Shown piece by piece: positions 20,501 through 33,739 of a DNA stretch of 64,000 nt; positions within the stretch are counted from its first letter, which is position 1, and each line of letters starts with the position of its first letter. The position numbers and the translations under genes were made by a program. The notes beneath the pieces are model-generated. The model had not been told where the DNA came from. It searched no databases and worked only from the letters and a program-made list of their open reading frames with translations. Source of the DNA: Kappaphycus alvarezii (lineage: Eukaryota > Rhodophyta > Florideophyceae > Gigartinales > Solieriaceae); the NCBI GenBank assembly GCA_002205965.3, contig NADL03000533.1, forward strand, positions 310,001 to 374,000, written 5' to 3'.

Positions 20501-21700
20501 GTGCGAAAGCTCACTATCGTCCAGCATGGCGGCAGCAGCCGTCTGCAAGTAGATCACGGCTTCATTCAGAACATGAGAAATATCTATACATACTATATAT
20601 ATTCCGTCCACTGGCTTTCTGTACTATCCGTGTGATTCCCGTTGATGGTTCCTCGTCATCATCCTCAGAGACAATCTTGAACCCGGCTCTTCGAACAAGA
20701 CTCATCGAAATTAAATTGAATACCATCTCGGGGGAATAGGTCTCATCTTTTAATATCACCACGTACGTAGTTCCATCAAGGTGCGTAAAGACAAGAATAT
20801 CGCCAGTAATATATCAAAAAACACTTGCACTGTTGTCGACCTGCATCCATCCGAGTGATGGAACGAATGACTCAAACGATTCCTTTGAGTTGCAGATGTG
20901 TTTGGTGGCTCGAGAGTCGTATATCCACATTTACTTTGCTTTACAGCCATCAGATCTCAATAGCGCACGATTCACCCACACGATCGCAAATTTATGCTGA
21001 AAGTTATTATCCTTGCTCTTCTGCTTCGGCATGCTAAGACTATTCTCTCGAAATCCTTCATGATCAAGGCCAGCAAGGTTCGCAAGGCTTTGAAATCAGA
21101 TCTTGGACAGGTTGCGCCTCTTGTCGCAGTGGAAAAAATACTTGCCTGAAAGTTATTTCTTCGCAATTTGTCCTTTTTACCACAATTATGGCACATTTTC
21201 CTTTCACTGAATGCTTCTAGTGCACGCAGCGAGTCACAAGAGCAGGATTGATTTCCTCTTCCTGGTCCTTGGTGCTCTTTTTGATTACCTTATGAATGAA
21301 TGCCTTCGTGAAGGACTTTTTGAACATGAGATTGGCCCTTGAAATGAAATTGATTTCCTTTTGTAGGTCTGTAAAACGTTGGGGCGCTTTGGAGTTTGAA
21401 ACGTTGTGACCGGCGTCCAACAGCTCGTTAAAGAGATATTTAAGACGATTCACATATGACTAGATCAATTCCTTTGCAAACATCTGCAGGTTTCGGAGCT
21501 TCTTGGCATTGGAATCGATGAAATCCTAAGCGACAGACTGGTCCACCTTCTCCAGTATTTTTCAAATCTCACAAGGGTCGCGAAGCTTCGTTAATGACTC
21601 CTTGTAGGCCTGATTGATTGACATCGAATTATATGCAAAGTACCAAATCAGACTGCTGGGTATTTGTCTCGTCACATGCTATTTGTGGAGTATAGAAAAT
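17600..21700 (-). pseudogene. Ty1/copia retrotransposon coding region (heavily decayed)
   Basis: A minus-strand gag-pol remnant whose domain order (gag, protease, integrase, RT, RNase H) identifies Ty1/copia. Gag: about 21660-21217, with a partial zinc knuckle (CHNCGKK) near 21195. Protease: a degraded DS[G]AT-like site followed by YSPEMVFNLISMSLVRRAGF (about 20950-20640). Integrase: IKESREMALRLPETIPSSDG (about 20500), then SDLVDTVSP and DDCSWYLMVRFIL-like blocks, and a degraded NGVAERLNR-like site near 20000. The post-integrase region has FSECMAFLQSQSKRA and FLKYVSLDE (19790-19640). RT: VSKYSTLRVVLAL and SLDIKNAYLNVPL (about 19000-18900), later EKQLKYFHMGNCN (18450). RNase H: TEAECIALS and LKDNYGCIHLKKYSALKDRT (17880-17690). 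Many stops. No LTRs are recognised. Confidence 0.85.
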
Positions 21701-22864
21701 ATTCGACTCGGAAGGGTTCACTTTTCTTGAAACTTTGACTCTTTTTTTGTGCAGTCACCTCTTTTGATAATTAAATCCGTTATTACAGCGAAATAATAAA
21801 AACAATGTCGGGATAAGTCCGAGATTTTGAAGTCGTTGCAGTGCCTCGCTTTTAATCCCTGTCGTTCTAATTTCTTTCTGTCTACAAATCAAACTCTCCT
21901 CTTTTGTTTCTGGCTAGCCAGATAGCTTCAGTCTCAGAGGATACGGTGGTCTTATTCGCGACGAAATTTCACGGATCGGCAGCATGCAACTCGAAGGCTC
22001 TGTAAGGCCGCTGCTTCGAGTTTCCCAACCTCAAATAGTGATACCACTACTAGTCTTGATGCACTGCTAGCCGGAATTGTGTATTCAATGTTCGCGGGGT
22101 TCTAGAAGAACCCCGGTCAACGTTTCTCTTCTCCTGCCCGATGATGTCTGCGGCAGGCGTTATGCGTAAGATTTGGCCCATGGAGGCCTTTTCTATCGGC
22201 ACTGGGCGTTATCCGAAGAATAAGTGTAAAAAAATATGTCATATCCAGCTTGCAAGTGGACATAATTGCAAATATAATAGATATTTTGACCTTCTGTCGG
22301 ATTGAAAGAACTTGAAGCACTTAAAAACCTTTTTCGATGTACTAGGTGTGATGTTTTGGGCGCACATCAGGTAAATGACGGTTTAACTTGTTGTTTTCTG
22401 CCCCCCAGTCTGAATGAAGCTTCAGACACGGGTCTATATAGACAGCTCGAAATAACAAAATCCATCTAAACGGTACTAAAATAAAATATTTTGATTCAAA
22501 CCACTCCCAACAGTAGTGAAATCGCTAACTATCTTTCTGTACCATCATCTGTAATGTAGCCGTGCAATAATTCGAGGCTCAAGTTTGGGCGCACAGTGTA
22601 CTGCCATGCTTTCCAAGAATTTTGACACAACACTAATGCTTGGATACAGCCGGCAGTATTGACATATTTACAAGCTTCCTTACCCCGCAGAACTCTCTCA
22701 CTCCCATTCGACCATTAATATTTATTAGTCACTTCATGCGATCCTACTTTGTAGCTTGAAGGAGTCGCCCGATGATATTTCCATGATAAACGCACGGGTT
22801 TTAGTTGCGTACTGGATCTGCGGCTCCTGGACCCGCAACGCTCTTGAATATAACTCGGGGGTCA
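21701..22864. other. Unassigned stretch upstream of the copia remnant, with one hairpin
   Basis: Probably includes the copia 5' untranslated region and LTR remains, but no matching partner is visible. A perfect 9-bp stem with a 3-nt loop (CGGGGTTCT-AGA-AGAACCCCG) lies at 22095-22115. No gene is supported. Confidence 0.4.
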
Positions 22865-23050
22865 TTATTTTTTTCTGTGCAAAGGTACAGTTTGACCCTT
22901 TTTTACTCTCACTATTCAGCTACTTCCTTGTAATAAATATAAAATACCCGTAATGTACTTCTTGTATCCAAATATGGAGTGAAGCTACTTTAGTCTCTAG
23001 GAAGAATGTTACCCAGAGCTGTAGAGCACTAAATTAGATAGCAACGTACC
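22865..23050 (-). repeat. Repeat pair with coding potential, copy 2
   Basis: Partner of 17085-17280, in direct orientation and 5.8 kb apart, lying on the two sides of the copia remnant. On the minus strand it continues with coding-like sequence to about 22750 (EPQIQYATKTRAFIMEIS). Confidence 0.65.
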
Positions 23051-23059
23051 TGTGAGTAT

Positions 23060-23205
23060 AACCAAAAAATGGCGACAAAGTAATGGATGAGAAAACACAG
23101 TCCATAAAAGGCCACCTTAGGGACAGCCATCAACCTGGCCGCATTGCACATGACGTCTGCTACAGCGTGCTTTTCTATCTAAATCAAAAACCATATAAAC
23201 GGACT
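23060..23205 (-). repeat. Family B 3' end (diverged)
   Basis: The minus strand matches the last family B codons and the start of its 3' UTR (GCACGCTGTAGCAGACGTCA compared with GCACGCTGCAGCAGCCGTCA in other copies). It is diverged and non-coding. Confidence 0.6.
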
Positions 23206-23898
23206 GGCTACCGACCAGCTTAATTCTTACATTGAATGAACGCCTCATGTTCCTCTCTTTCACAGGCTTGGCTGTGGCTATTCATATCTACACGGAGGGG
23301 CGACTTATATCGTACCCGCACTGCCTAGTCATTTTAGAGTCTTCCTACGCCTCTTACCGGACTTTTTCAGTCCTGATCATGTTGAATCCGCCTATTCCTC
23401 GAACATGCAGTTATTAACCACCTCCATTGTTGAAAAATTCACTGGTTTCTTTTCAGGGCTTTTATCAGCTGCAAATTATTCTTTTCCTTCCTTGTTTGAC
23501 AAGGTTCACCAAGAAGACCATACTGAAAGGCAATTTCGATCTCCGTCCTACGCTTTCTCTCCAATTGCTTAACACCACCTCCATATTTCCTAACCATTAT
23601 CCTGCCTAATACTTTTCCATTTTGCCTTTTTCTTTGATCAACGCATGTTATTTCATTAGATACATATAATATCTCGCAACTTTAAAGCCCGAAGCTGGAT
23701 TCTCGGTAAGACTCCAGATTAATTGGTCAGCCCATCATGTGACTAGGGGGGATGCTAATGCCTCGGGGCTCGGTGTTTATAAAAAGGTGATGGGAGTGAC
23801 GATATCTAAATTTTCAGGGATTTTTCAGAATCAGATTTTACAATCAGTCGAGGGTTTCGGGACAGTTTCGTATCAGGCATGGCACGTCCGAAAGGCCT
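23206..23898. other. Unassigned stretch
   Basis: Short open frames only (for example 23232-23417). No motif recognised. Confidence 0.35.
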
Positions 23899-24562
23899 TA
23901 GAAATAAATCTCCAGAGGATGATATTCTCAGAACCAATTATCCTAAGACGGAGGTGTTCTAAGCAAAAATAGTGCTATTGAAGTATATTTGAGGGAACGA
24001 GAAGTGGCGAAAAAGAACGGGGAGTCGAAAGATTACAAATGACTATAGATGGGACAAGGTACATTATCTGTGCTCAGTGAATAGTTTTGGAGAAGTTTTT
24101 GTTAGTAGAAGTTGACTTTCAGCCTCTGGAATACTTTCGGTCTGTACTTGAAGTTGTCTCCTCGCTTGATTTACTTCTCCGGAAGGAAATAGTTTAATCA
24201 GCTTATGGTGACTTTTTGGCCAAACCTAAAGTCTCAAACAAACATAACAAATAATGTACCATAAAATGCCCTAAAGGGTATTTTATGGACGACATTGACT
24301 AGAGGGAAGATATTATCAAGGTAAATATCTAGGTGTCCATTTAAAGCTCCAAACCACTGCGCTAGAATTGAATTGAAACTTATGTGGTGTCACGCAATTG
24401 AGCTTGGTATCTTTGGGTACCTTACCATCTACTGTCCCTACCTATCGCCAGCATTTCACAAAAATTGTTCCATGAATTTGCCACGCTGGCATAAATTAAA
24501 AACCCTGAAAATTCATATGAAGTATCCAAGCTTGGTCCTTTGCTGATATTTTTCGCACATCA
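23899..24562 (-). repeat. Gypsy-type LTR, reverse, diverged; probably solo
   Basis: Reverse complement of the LTR family. Its left end matches the LTR 3' end (TCTCAGAACCAATTA near 23931), its middle keeps AAGGTAAATATCTAGGTG, and its right end is CGCACATCA at 24562. No primer-binding site adjoins the left end and no pol sequence the right, which fits a solo LTR. It abuts a reverse transcriptase remnant directly. Confidence 0.75.
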
Positions 24563-25560
24563 CTGGAAACGAAGCGACTTGGATGGAGTATTAGAGACAC
24601 AACGCCAATTAACAAGGGTCTATACTGTTCTTAAGACCGTGGTAGGCGGCACAATACACCCATACAATAGTTTGATTTCTCTAGGAGATCACAAGACGAT
24701 ATTCGAAGTTTTGACTTCTACTGTCTCGATTGCAATGGACTTCAACTTTATTGAGCACCAAATCATCATTGGTCTGACCATTCTTCATGTTCCTGACATC
24801 GCCCGTTTCGTGCAATTCTCGTACAGTTCGTATACGTCTCTCTTCCTCGATATCTATGTATTATAAAATTTACTAGGCACTTACAAAGGAGATCTTCTCT
24901 CCGCAAAGCTGTTTTATCTCGCTCTTCGTCCACTTATTCTAGAGATTCAACAACGTTTTCCAAGCATTCGTCTCAATCCATGGTATGCAGGCGATGGGAC
25001 CTTCTTAGCTCCGCGATCCATCCCGGCAATGTTCTCCGCTGTATTCAGAACCGAAACAGCCCACCAGCTTCTCGACCAACATTTCAGAGGGCATCGCTTG
25101 ATTATATCAGGCTCGCATACTTTTGCCGAGCTTTAAAACTACTCTCGCCCTTCTAATGCTCAGAAAGATCCCCCATTTGAAACTCGAATCACCTCCATCT
25201 CAGGTATATGGGAGCAGCTCTCTACCTTCCACGATCAACAGATAGACAACAGCTTGGTACGCTACTGCTCTGGTGCTTGTCTCTTTTTCTTCGTTTTTCG
25301 AGTGACTCCATCGCATCTAACCTTTTTCAGAGCCGATACATTCGACTCCGGACTGCAAAGGGTGTTTGAAGGCTCACAAAGTGTTATGTCGTTGTAATTT
25401 TGGCAGTCTGCTCGGACTTCCCTCTTCATAGGGGTTTGCGCCTCACTTTTATGCCAATCCCTGGTCCAATGTTAACTGTTTTGTAAAACTCCGTTCCCTT
25501 TGTACGAACTTCGCCATGAGAACCTCCAGTATAAAACAGAAGTCTACAAACTACACTTGT
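24563..25560 (+). pseudogene. Non-LTR reverse transcriptase remnant
   Basis: Plus-strand remnant of an RT from the class to which the endonuclease fragments in this window appear to belong. The readable blocks run in order: a degraded first palm block with MDFNFIEHQ, then PDIARFVQFSYSSYTSLFLD (24790-24850), then, in a shifted frame, GDLLSAKLFYLALRPLI with a palm-like GDPL equivalent (about 24890-24950), then LNPWYAGDGTFLAP (24975-25015), where the catalytic YxDD has become YAGD. Further on come IWEQLSTFHDQQ and LVRYCSGACLFFF (25210-25290), the thumb/connection region. It is 5'-cut by the LTR and has several stops, so it is inactive. It is the only recognisable non-LTR RT in the window. Confidence 0.75.
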
Positions 25561-26039
25561 ACTTCAAAACTTCTGCCCTCGCCAACTCGACTCCAGTTCC
25601 GTAGAAATAGTGCTTTGTGATTTTCAGCAATCGGCCACGGATGCCCTCACGGTCAATGTTCCAAAAGCCCTCCATTCCCCCCTGTCTATAACACCTGTTT
25701 CCCATTCTTGGAAGGCACTTCATTATTTTGCTACCTGATAGATCCAAACAATCTCCATAATACCTCAAAGCTACCTCGGCCATCATGCCGCACCGGAAGT
25801 ATGTCCCCAGATGATTTCTTTCCGCTTTAATTCCCCTAATTTTCCGATGCTCAAATTTGCTCATTCTGTAAAAGTTCTCAACGCCGCATCCCTGCAATCG
25901 TTGAAGTTTCAGTTTTACACGTTATCGTTGTCCCTGCTCAGATGGTTCTGCTCGGGACCATCATATGCGTCGCGATCGCCTGTATTCAAAGCCAACAAGC
26001 CTCTCGGTTCTTAGGTATCCAATCCGGGAACTGGATTTC
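25561..26039. other. Unassigned stretch
   Basis: A 117-codon minus frame (25897-25544) and a 67-codon plus frame (25811-26014) are present. Neither has recognisable motifs. The plus strand may continue the RT remnant at low similarity. Confidence 0.3.
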
Positions 26040-26420
26040 TCCTGAGACTCTGATGTGTATTAAAAATGCATAAACAGAAACAATATCCCGATAAAGGGAT
26101 ACATTTTAATACAAAAGCCTAATTTGCGAGATATATTATAATTTAGCTGGGTGTGACATATTAATGGCTGGTATTAATAATTTATGGTGCGCTGGCAGTA
26201 ATTGAAGCTAATGAACGCCAAGGTTCCGGGAGATACCAAGTGCAATTATGAAAACTCTATATATTGGCCAATTCATTTCCACTCCTGACTAATGGATTCC
26301 TTCCTCCACTACATACCTGATTACATGGCCTCTTCGAAAGGGACTAGTCCAATTGCAGAACGCCATCTACTGCTGCTAATCCTCATCTCTTTGGTTCAGG
26401 AGTGAATTGCAATAGAGATA
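26040..26420 (+). repeat. Decayed gypsy LTR, plus orientation
   Basis: Patchy similarity to the 8080-8350 part of the LTR: GCTGGGTGTGACATATTAA, GAAAACTCTATATATTGGCC and TTCATTTCCACTCCTGA in the right order. The 3' half is not recognisable. It could be the remains of the 5' LTR of the decayed element at 33.7 kb, but nothing connects them. Confidence 0.45.
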
Positions 26421-29400
26421 AATCGCAGAAGCCTACAACGCCATGGTCTCTGATAGTTATGCCGAGGGGTTAAAAATTGAAAAAGTGAAACAGTGTACGC
26501 TATTCACTTCTAGATTGATTTTTTGTCAGAAAAAAGCACTTGTCAATGAATACTTGAAACGAGGAGTATAGGTTGAATCAAAGCATTTTGCTTCATCCGA
26601 AAAAGTTAACTGAGTCCGCATATCCTTTTTTGAGATAATTTATAGGATTTAATTAGTCTCAGTCTGGCTTCTATTGTGTCTAAGCCTCTCTTAATAGGTT
26701 CTCTCTTATTTATATATACCAATTTGCTTCGAAGATCTCTTCGAAAGAAATTCTCTTGGATCTTAAGGACTCTCAGCTGCTCTTTCAGTCTAAGAAGAGC
26801 ACCTATAACAAATTAAATGAATAAAGGGTCTAATTGAAAAGTAATGAAATCTCAAAGTTTTTTTTATGGTAATCATGTCAACAAAGTATTAAGGAACATA
26901 ACCATACAGTCTTAAACCGAAATAGGAAATATTAGTACCTGTAATAAAGTTCTCAAAAAACTTGCGAACGCTTCAAAATTTTTATTTAATACTTTGAAAT
27001 ATATTCTACATCGTACATATCTCTAGTAATAACTATACAGCCTTGAAAAATGCGAGCTATATTACAAAATCTCTGCAGAACTTACTTCAACACCTACGTC
27101 GTCCTCACCATTGCTCTCACTCCAGACAACCGGCTCTGTTTTTATCTCTAACTAATTTATTCTCTATTAAGTAGATTTCCCAGGCCGATTAATACTTAAA
27201 AAAATCTTCGGTTCTCAGAAATCTGTCCATCTTCAAACTACTGAACATTGAGTTTAAAGTGACTTTGTATTCTCTTGCACCGTTATTCAGGCGGACAAAT
27301 ACCCGGTCGCAATGTATTATGAATTTTGTGTTAGAATATTTAGGAGCCGCGTCCGAGCTTTATATAGAAAGATAAGGAGGAATATAAAGGGGATGGTTCA
27401 AAAAAGGTTATGAATCCATTATTTCACGAATAGAGTATTTCTGTTGTTTGGTGGATAAAAGTTAAATATTTTTTAGATTTTGTCCTCATACAGGTTCGTC
27501 TGAGGCATATATAGCATCCTTCATTAGCATGATGCCTTCTAGCACCATTTTTCCAAACTATCAAGAAGTATAAAGAAGTAAGCTTAATTTATTAAAAAAG
27601 TTAAAAGCATGCAGAACTAAATATTGAATACGATTTCGGTATCTTTTTTCATTAAGCCTTATTTTCTCTTTTTAGGCTATTGAAACAATTTTCGTAGACA
27701 TTGCATGCATATCTTTATAATAATTGCACAGCTCAGGTCGATTTATTGAAATTATAAGTTTAAGTTTGTATTGTGATTAAATAGTTAGCTTCTCCTCACT
27801 TCCTTGAGACAGCTTCTAATTAAAATAGTCCATATTGTAAATTTCGGTCAAATGATTCGATTTTTGTGGATCGTAAGTTTTCATTCCAATAAGTATATAG
27901 AAAACGGATGATTTTGTAAAGGTCTATCTAAAATTAAGGGGTTGTTCCTATTTGAGGTAATTTTTTTCATCATTATTTTAAACTGAGTCACTTCTTTAGA
28001 AATTTATCAATACTTTCATTCAGTTTTTGCTGCCTTTTATAATTTATGTCAAGTACATATTTCGGACGTGATTATGAAACTAATGTCGAGGAAAGGGATC
28101 ATGCTATGAAATTTCGACTTCCCGAAGATTGACAGCTTTCTTGTGTATGAATTAATTTAAACTATTAGAGACCGAAAGTACATGGAAAATATTTGTACAT
28201 TACGGATACTCCTAATTTCTGAGGTAAAACTCTCCGTACAATTCTGAAATTTTGGAAACTGTTCGTTTTCTGATTCCTGTTGAATAATTTTTCATTGTCT
28301 CAAATAATAAAAAAAATAACTGCATAATTCCTTTTTTACATCTCTTCTCACTCACCTCGTAATCAATCCTTTTCATATATGATGCAAGCATTATGATAAC
28401 TTGAAACGCATCTACAAGTTCACTTCGCAATAACCATATATCATCATGTCATCATGGATATGGTTCAACCTCTTCAGATGGTCTAGTATGTAAAAACTAG
28501 AACGAGTTCTGAATTTATCTGCTATGACACTTCCTTGATATGAGGCAAATTTTGTCCTCGTATGAGAAAAAATATGCTGTAATTCCCTGCGGTATTCAAA
28601 TAATTTCTTCAGTACTAACGATTACCAATGATGGGTCTCAAGGCAAGGAATAAATTAAAGTGGAGTGTTTTCATCATAGTTTTGTTGAAAACGTTAACCA
28701 CTGACCACAACATATATATATATCACCAAATTTCTACACTGTCTAGTACAGAAATGTAAAAAATTCCAACTTCAAATAATACTTGTTGGCTCATCGCCTC
28801 CATCACCCTAACAGTGGCCCATGGTGCGAGTCGTGGGTTGCGGACACAGATATGTTTGGCTCTATTCTCTCAAGGCTTCTATTTAAGGTCGGAAGATTAC
28901 AACGGGAAATCGATTGAACATACAGAAGCTACTATCTCAGTGGCTCATTACATATCCGTTTGAGCATGAGACATTATGCACTGAAATCAAATAAAGGGAA
29001 AATTCAGTACGCCACAAACAGCAGCCTCCTTCGCTACTTAAATGATGAGAGTCAAAACAGTAGTTTATTATAGAAATAGAACTCATGAAAGCATTTATCA
29101 TCATATTATATAATCATAGAATAATATTTATTATATTGAAAAAATTTTAGAGTACATGCTGTGATTCTCGCACACATAATTCGTGGCGCAAAACTCTTCA
29201 CAACTCGTCTTACATATTTTCACCTCAAATAGGTCAATTTCTAGTGAATGGTAACACATTTATAGCCTTTGAAAGAGGACGAAGAATATGGAAATGAACG
29301 TGAATGTATTTACTAGATCGTAACAATAAGAGTCTTGGCCCGAATTAGCGCTGATAAAGTAACATTGAATCAACAAATATGCTTGGTAGGTAAGAGGAAT

Positions 29401-32400
29401 TGATCTCAAGTAGCCAATTTTTTAGCTATAAATTTTTCTCACCTCCCAGGCTATCTTTCCTATTCCTTCTGTGACGATATATTTGAGAACGCGTGTCTTA
29501 GTACTGCTCCACATTATCTGAGAAAAATATCAAATTAAACTCTCTTAGAATCCCCCGCAAAAACTATCCATCGTTCCCTACGCATTACGGTTCTCTGATT
29601 GGCTTTATAGCAATTTCTTCCGAAACATCTTCGTGTTCTTCCCGTACTCAAAACAATAATTAAAGAAATTTTGGCGTAAAAATTCTCTCAACCCATCAAC
29701 CCACCACGGTGTGATATTCGTGCTCTGTGAGCTCATATGAGTACTACCGTTGCATCGAAATTCCCTCCAGCTCGATTTCTGACCACCAAAAGGAATCTGA
29801 TTTCATATCCCAGCGTGGCCTCCGCAATTGATAGTAATACAAAAATTGAATCGAAAAGAATGAAATGATCTTTGTTCAACTACGGCTCGGCAAAGCAAAG
29901 TATAATAGTGTTATTTTTACAGAGTGCTTCTGGCAGTCTTGACGAAGGAAATTCGTTTTCTCAATTAGTGCTCACTTTTCAACAAAATGAAAAACTCATT
30001 CCGTACATTAGTCTTCAAATCGTAGCCAGTTTTGAGCTTTCTGTTGCGAGATGCGTAAATTGAGAGTCCTCTCTTGCTCCAATCTCCATAAACCCCGTAC
30101 TATCTGCTGATGCTTTCATTCACGCAAGAAGGAGAGCATGGTATGAAATTTTACCTCTGTTGGTCAATACTTGTCTTCAAGAATCCAATCACTAGAGACC
30201 ATCTTCCATTATCAATGCTGCAGTGCTAGCTTTAAGAAGTGGAGCTGGAGCAAATATTTGTGAAAACCAGCTCAAACTTTCTGAGTGACATAATATTTCC
30301 AAAGATAGGGGCTGGAGTGCAACTAGACCCAAACTGATACCATAAATCACAGCAGCTTGAAAATGAAACCATTTTAATTAACATAATAATTTTAAAAAAT
30401 TTCAATACTTATCTTAACGAAGAAGCATGCATTAGAACGACTCCTAATCGTTCATTCACAGTTTTATGCATAAAGATGATGTTAAGAGCAGAAATAAAAG
30501 GCTTTTAAATCACATACCAGATTTCTATCATGGAATTCCCACCGACAAAATTTGTAAATGTCTTGAATAATTTTTGATTGATCTGCAATCGCCCGTCTAA
30601 ATTTTAACTTCTAACTAACTAATTCAGAGTTAAATATGTCAATTACCATCTGATGCCGGCTTAGTCGGTAGAAAAGCATCCAAGTCTTCGTTTTCATTTT
30701 TTTGCTTCTAGGCAGTGGATTTTTCCTTCATGGCTTTTCATAGAGAAAAAAGCGTCTCTCATGGAGAAAGCAGATTTTTGATGTCGGCAGCCATAAGTGT
30801 GAAAGCCTTGAGATAGCCACGCTAATTTCAACTTGCTTCTACGGAATTCCTTTGTGGACAAATTATGATGCCTATGTGGACGCCTATGAATATCGTAGTG
30901 ATCGATTTTTTCTCCAAATATGACCTAAAAATAGACTTCAATTATTTTATCTGAAGTAAAAAGAAGCATCAAAATGATCGGGATTTCCTAGATTGGTCCA
31001 CGGGTTCATTTTTTGAACATTGTATGGAATCTCGAAGGTTATCGCGTCAAGGAAAGCTTTTTATGCGTCGAAATGAGTATATTATCTCTTAAATTTCGTT
31101 TTTTTTAGTATATATGTATTTAATGTACGATCACATTTTGCTATCTATACTTGAAGATGAAAAAAAGAGGTTAGAAATGTTTTTACAATATAAAATTTGT
31201 TACCAAATGGCCTTATATGAACAAAATATTCTAGAGACAATTACTTACAAAGGTTCCATTATCTGGTCTATAAAAAAGAAATTGAAAATGAAAATGACTA
31301 AGTTTGTGATCTTGTAGAGAATAAGTCTTAACAAAATAAAAATTTATCCAAACTTTTTGCTGCATCTAATACGGCAAAATTTTCCTTTACTAGATAATAA
31401 AAGGCTTAAGTTCTCTTTGAAAATAACGCGGAACACACACTTCATAGAAATAGAATAAGTTCTTAATTGAATGGCCTGAAAAACAATTAGGTTATCATCA
31501 GTTGTAAAAGGACTGTTTCGATCAATAGATCCTTTATAGTACGCACTTTTGAGGAAAAGAAATCAATCACAGTATTGTGTTTTAAAATTGATTCATATAT
31601 AAATACACTATTTTTATTAACATGTCATAAATAAATGGGCAAATAATTGTTTGACCCGAGTAAAATATTGAAAATTTGGACCTTTTCTATGTTATATTTA
31701 TATTAAAATTTTCGATTCTATTACGGAACGAATTAATTTACTTCTACCTCGGAAATAGGTCAAAATTATTGTTTTCTTTAAATATTTAGATCTTTATAGT
31801 TGTTTTATCCGCATCAATTTTTCAAACGCCTCTAAAGATTACTTATTTCTACAAAATATTTAATTAGCTTCGAGATTGGGTCTCTTTGCATTATTTGCCA
31901 TTCTTAATCGCTGAAAATCGTTTTGACGCAAATTGACGCCAATAAGACAGAAACCTGTATTTTTGTAGCAAAGTTTCTCGCAAAATACGCAAACAGATTC
32001 CATCTACATCTTTTGGAATTAAAAAAATACCTCGATACCTGAAACTTCATGTATAAAAGTCTTTATTTCCCCAGTATCAATTGATGAGAGTAGTATCTAG
32101 TCTATATGGTACTATAAAAACTCTTATAGCCGCTGTTCCATCTAAAAAATGCCCCTGATCCTTATTTTATATACCAGTAAGAAAGTAACCTTTACTTATA
32201 ATAGTTGGGATAATATATTCCAGCGCACATGAAAATATTTTCTTAAAAGTCAAGAGAGAGAAGAGTACGGAAGCGTCTTTTAAATTTCATGAGATGCAGA
32301 TCAAATTGATAGATCATAATTTCAAATTCGGAGAAGAAAATGACGGTAGCGAGTCGCAGATGTACGTCGGCTTAGCAATGATATTTATATGTTTATATTA

Positions 32401-33739
32401 ATCTAAGAGACTTGAGATAGTTGAGAAGCTAAGCATATTTATTAAAAGCGACTGTAGATATTTTTGAGGGGCACGTTCAATATTTAAAAGGTTCTTATGA
32501 AAAACTAGAATCAATATGGCGGTATATTCAAGATAATGGTGAATATATCTCTATTATAGAAACATGCGTTTACGGATATGAGAAGAAATACTGTGAAAAT
32601 TACGACCACCTAAATTCCTATTTACTCGATTAATTACGGTGTATATATTTTAACATTACTCATTTATTCTTTTTTAAGTTCATGACGAGACCTTCCGGTA
32701 TACAAAAATTCTATATAGATTGATTAGAGTGCTCACTACGTAAAAGTTAAGGAAGATTTGATAATCAATTCTAGTGCAAATATCTAAGTTCAAGACCAGA
32801 AAGAAATACCACCTCACTAGCTAATTCTGCATATTTTCAAGTATATCAAATATGTATGTGTTCATATTTCTGTTCCGATATTGTCTGCTGAAATGAAGTT
32901 CTGTAGGATATTTTAGTTGAATAGCACTCACATGTGGTGCTTTGTGCGTCAAATTGTCGATCTGATTTGATATTATCAAGTTCATTTTAAAGAGATTGGA
33001 ATACATTTCAAAATGTATCTCAATCTAAAGTAAATTTGCCATATCTGCTTTTGGTATTTATCATTTTCTCCTATTTATACGCGGATATTGTAGATTAATA
33101 ATTTCGAAAAGATCGAAAACAATTTCTTGTTCTTAAAAGACTTATTTAAGAGGTGTTTTGAGAATAAAAGGACCAAAAGTAATGTTTCTAATTAGCTACA
33201 AATAAACAGGCCTGAAACCTGAACTATAATAATTCTTCATTTTTATTTATCAGGAATTTACATTTATTTGGGAATGGGCGGGAAAATATTCGCATCGCAA
33301 AAGAACTTGTTTGAGTTTAAATGATCTTAATTTATTATCAGTAACAAAAAGCTTAATGATTTCTCAGGTTTTATCATTAGTTTAGTAATTTTGTCAAAAT
33401 ATTGACACGTTTTATTCCTAAACTACCGAACATTTCTAAAAACGTATGGCTATAAAGAAAAGAAGTGGTGAAATTCCATTGACCGATACTATCTCAAAGC
33501 CTTGAGATCGTTGCAGTTTGCGAGATCTTGGGATTTGAGCACAATATTAATAGTATGACTTGTTAATATTCATCCGAAGAAGCTTTTGATTTGTCGCTGA
33601 TCAAAACCAAAAATATGCATAGGGCAACAGAATTGGATCATCAAACAGAGAAGCGAAAGGTCACCAGCAAGAAGAGCATAAGATCGCGGATATTAATAAA
33701 TAACTGAAACAACTCCCTTCTATTGGGTCCAAGAAAACA
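26421..33739. other. AT-rich desert without genes
   Basis: More than 7 kb of strongly AT-rich sequence. Open frames are under about 75 codons and none has a recognisable motif. I see no clear tandem arrays. The block probably consists of decayed repeats. Confidence 0.6.

Noticed and set aside
17085-23050. LTRs of the copia element
   Set aside because: The direct repeats are too far from the gag start (over 1.1 kb), have coding-like translations and lack a primer-binding site, so I did not call them LTRs.
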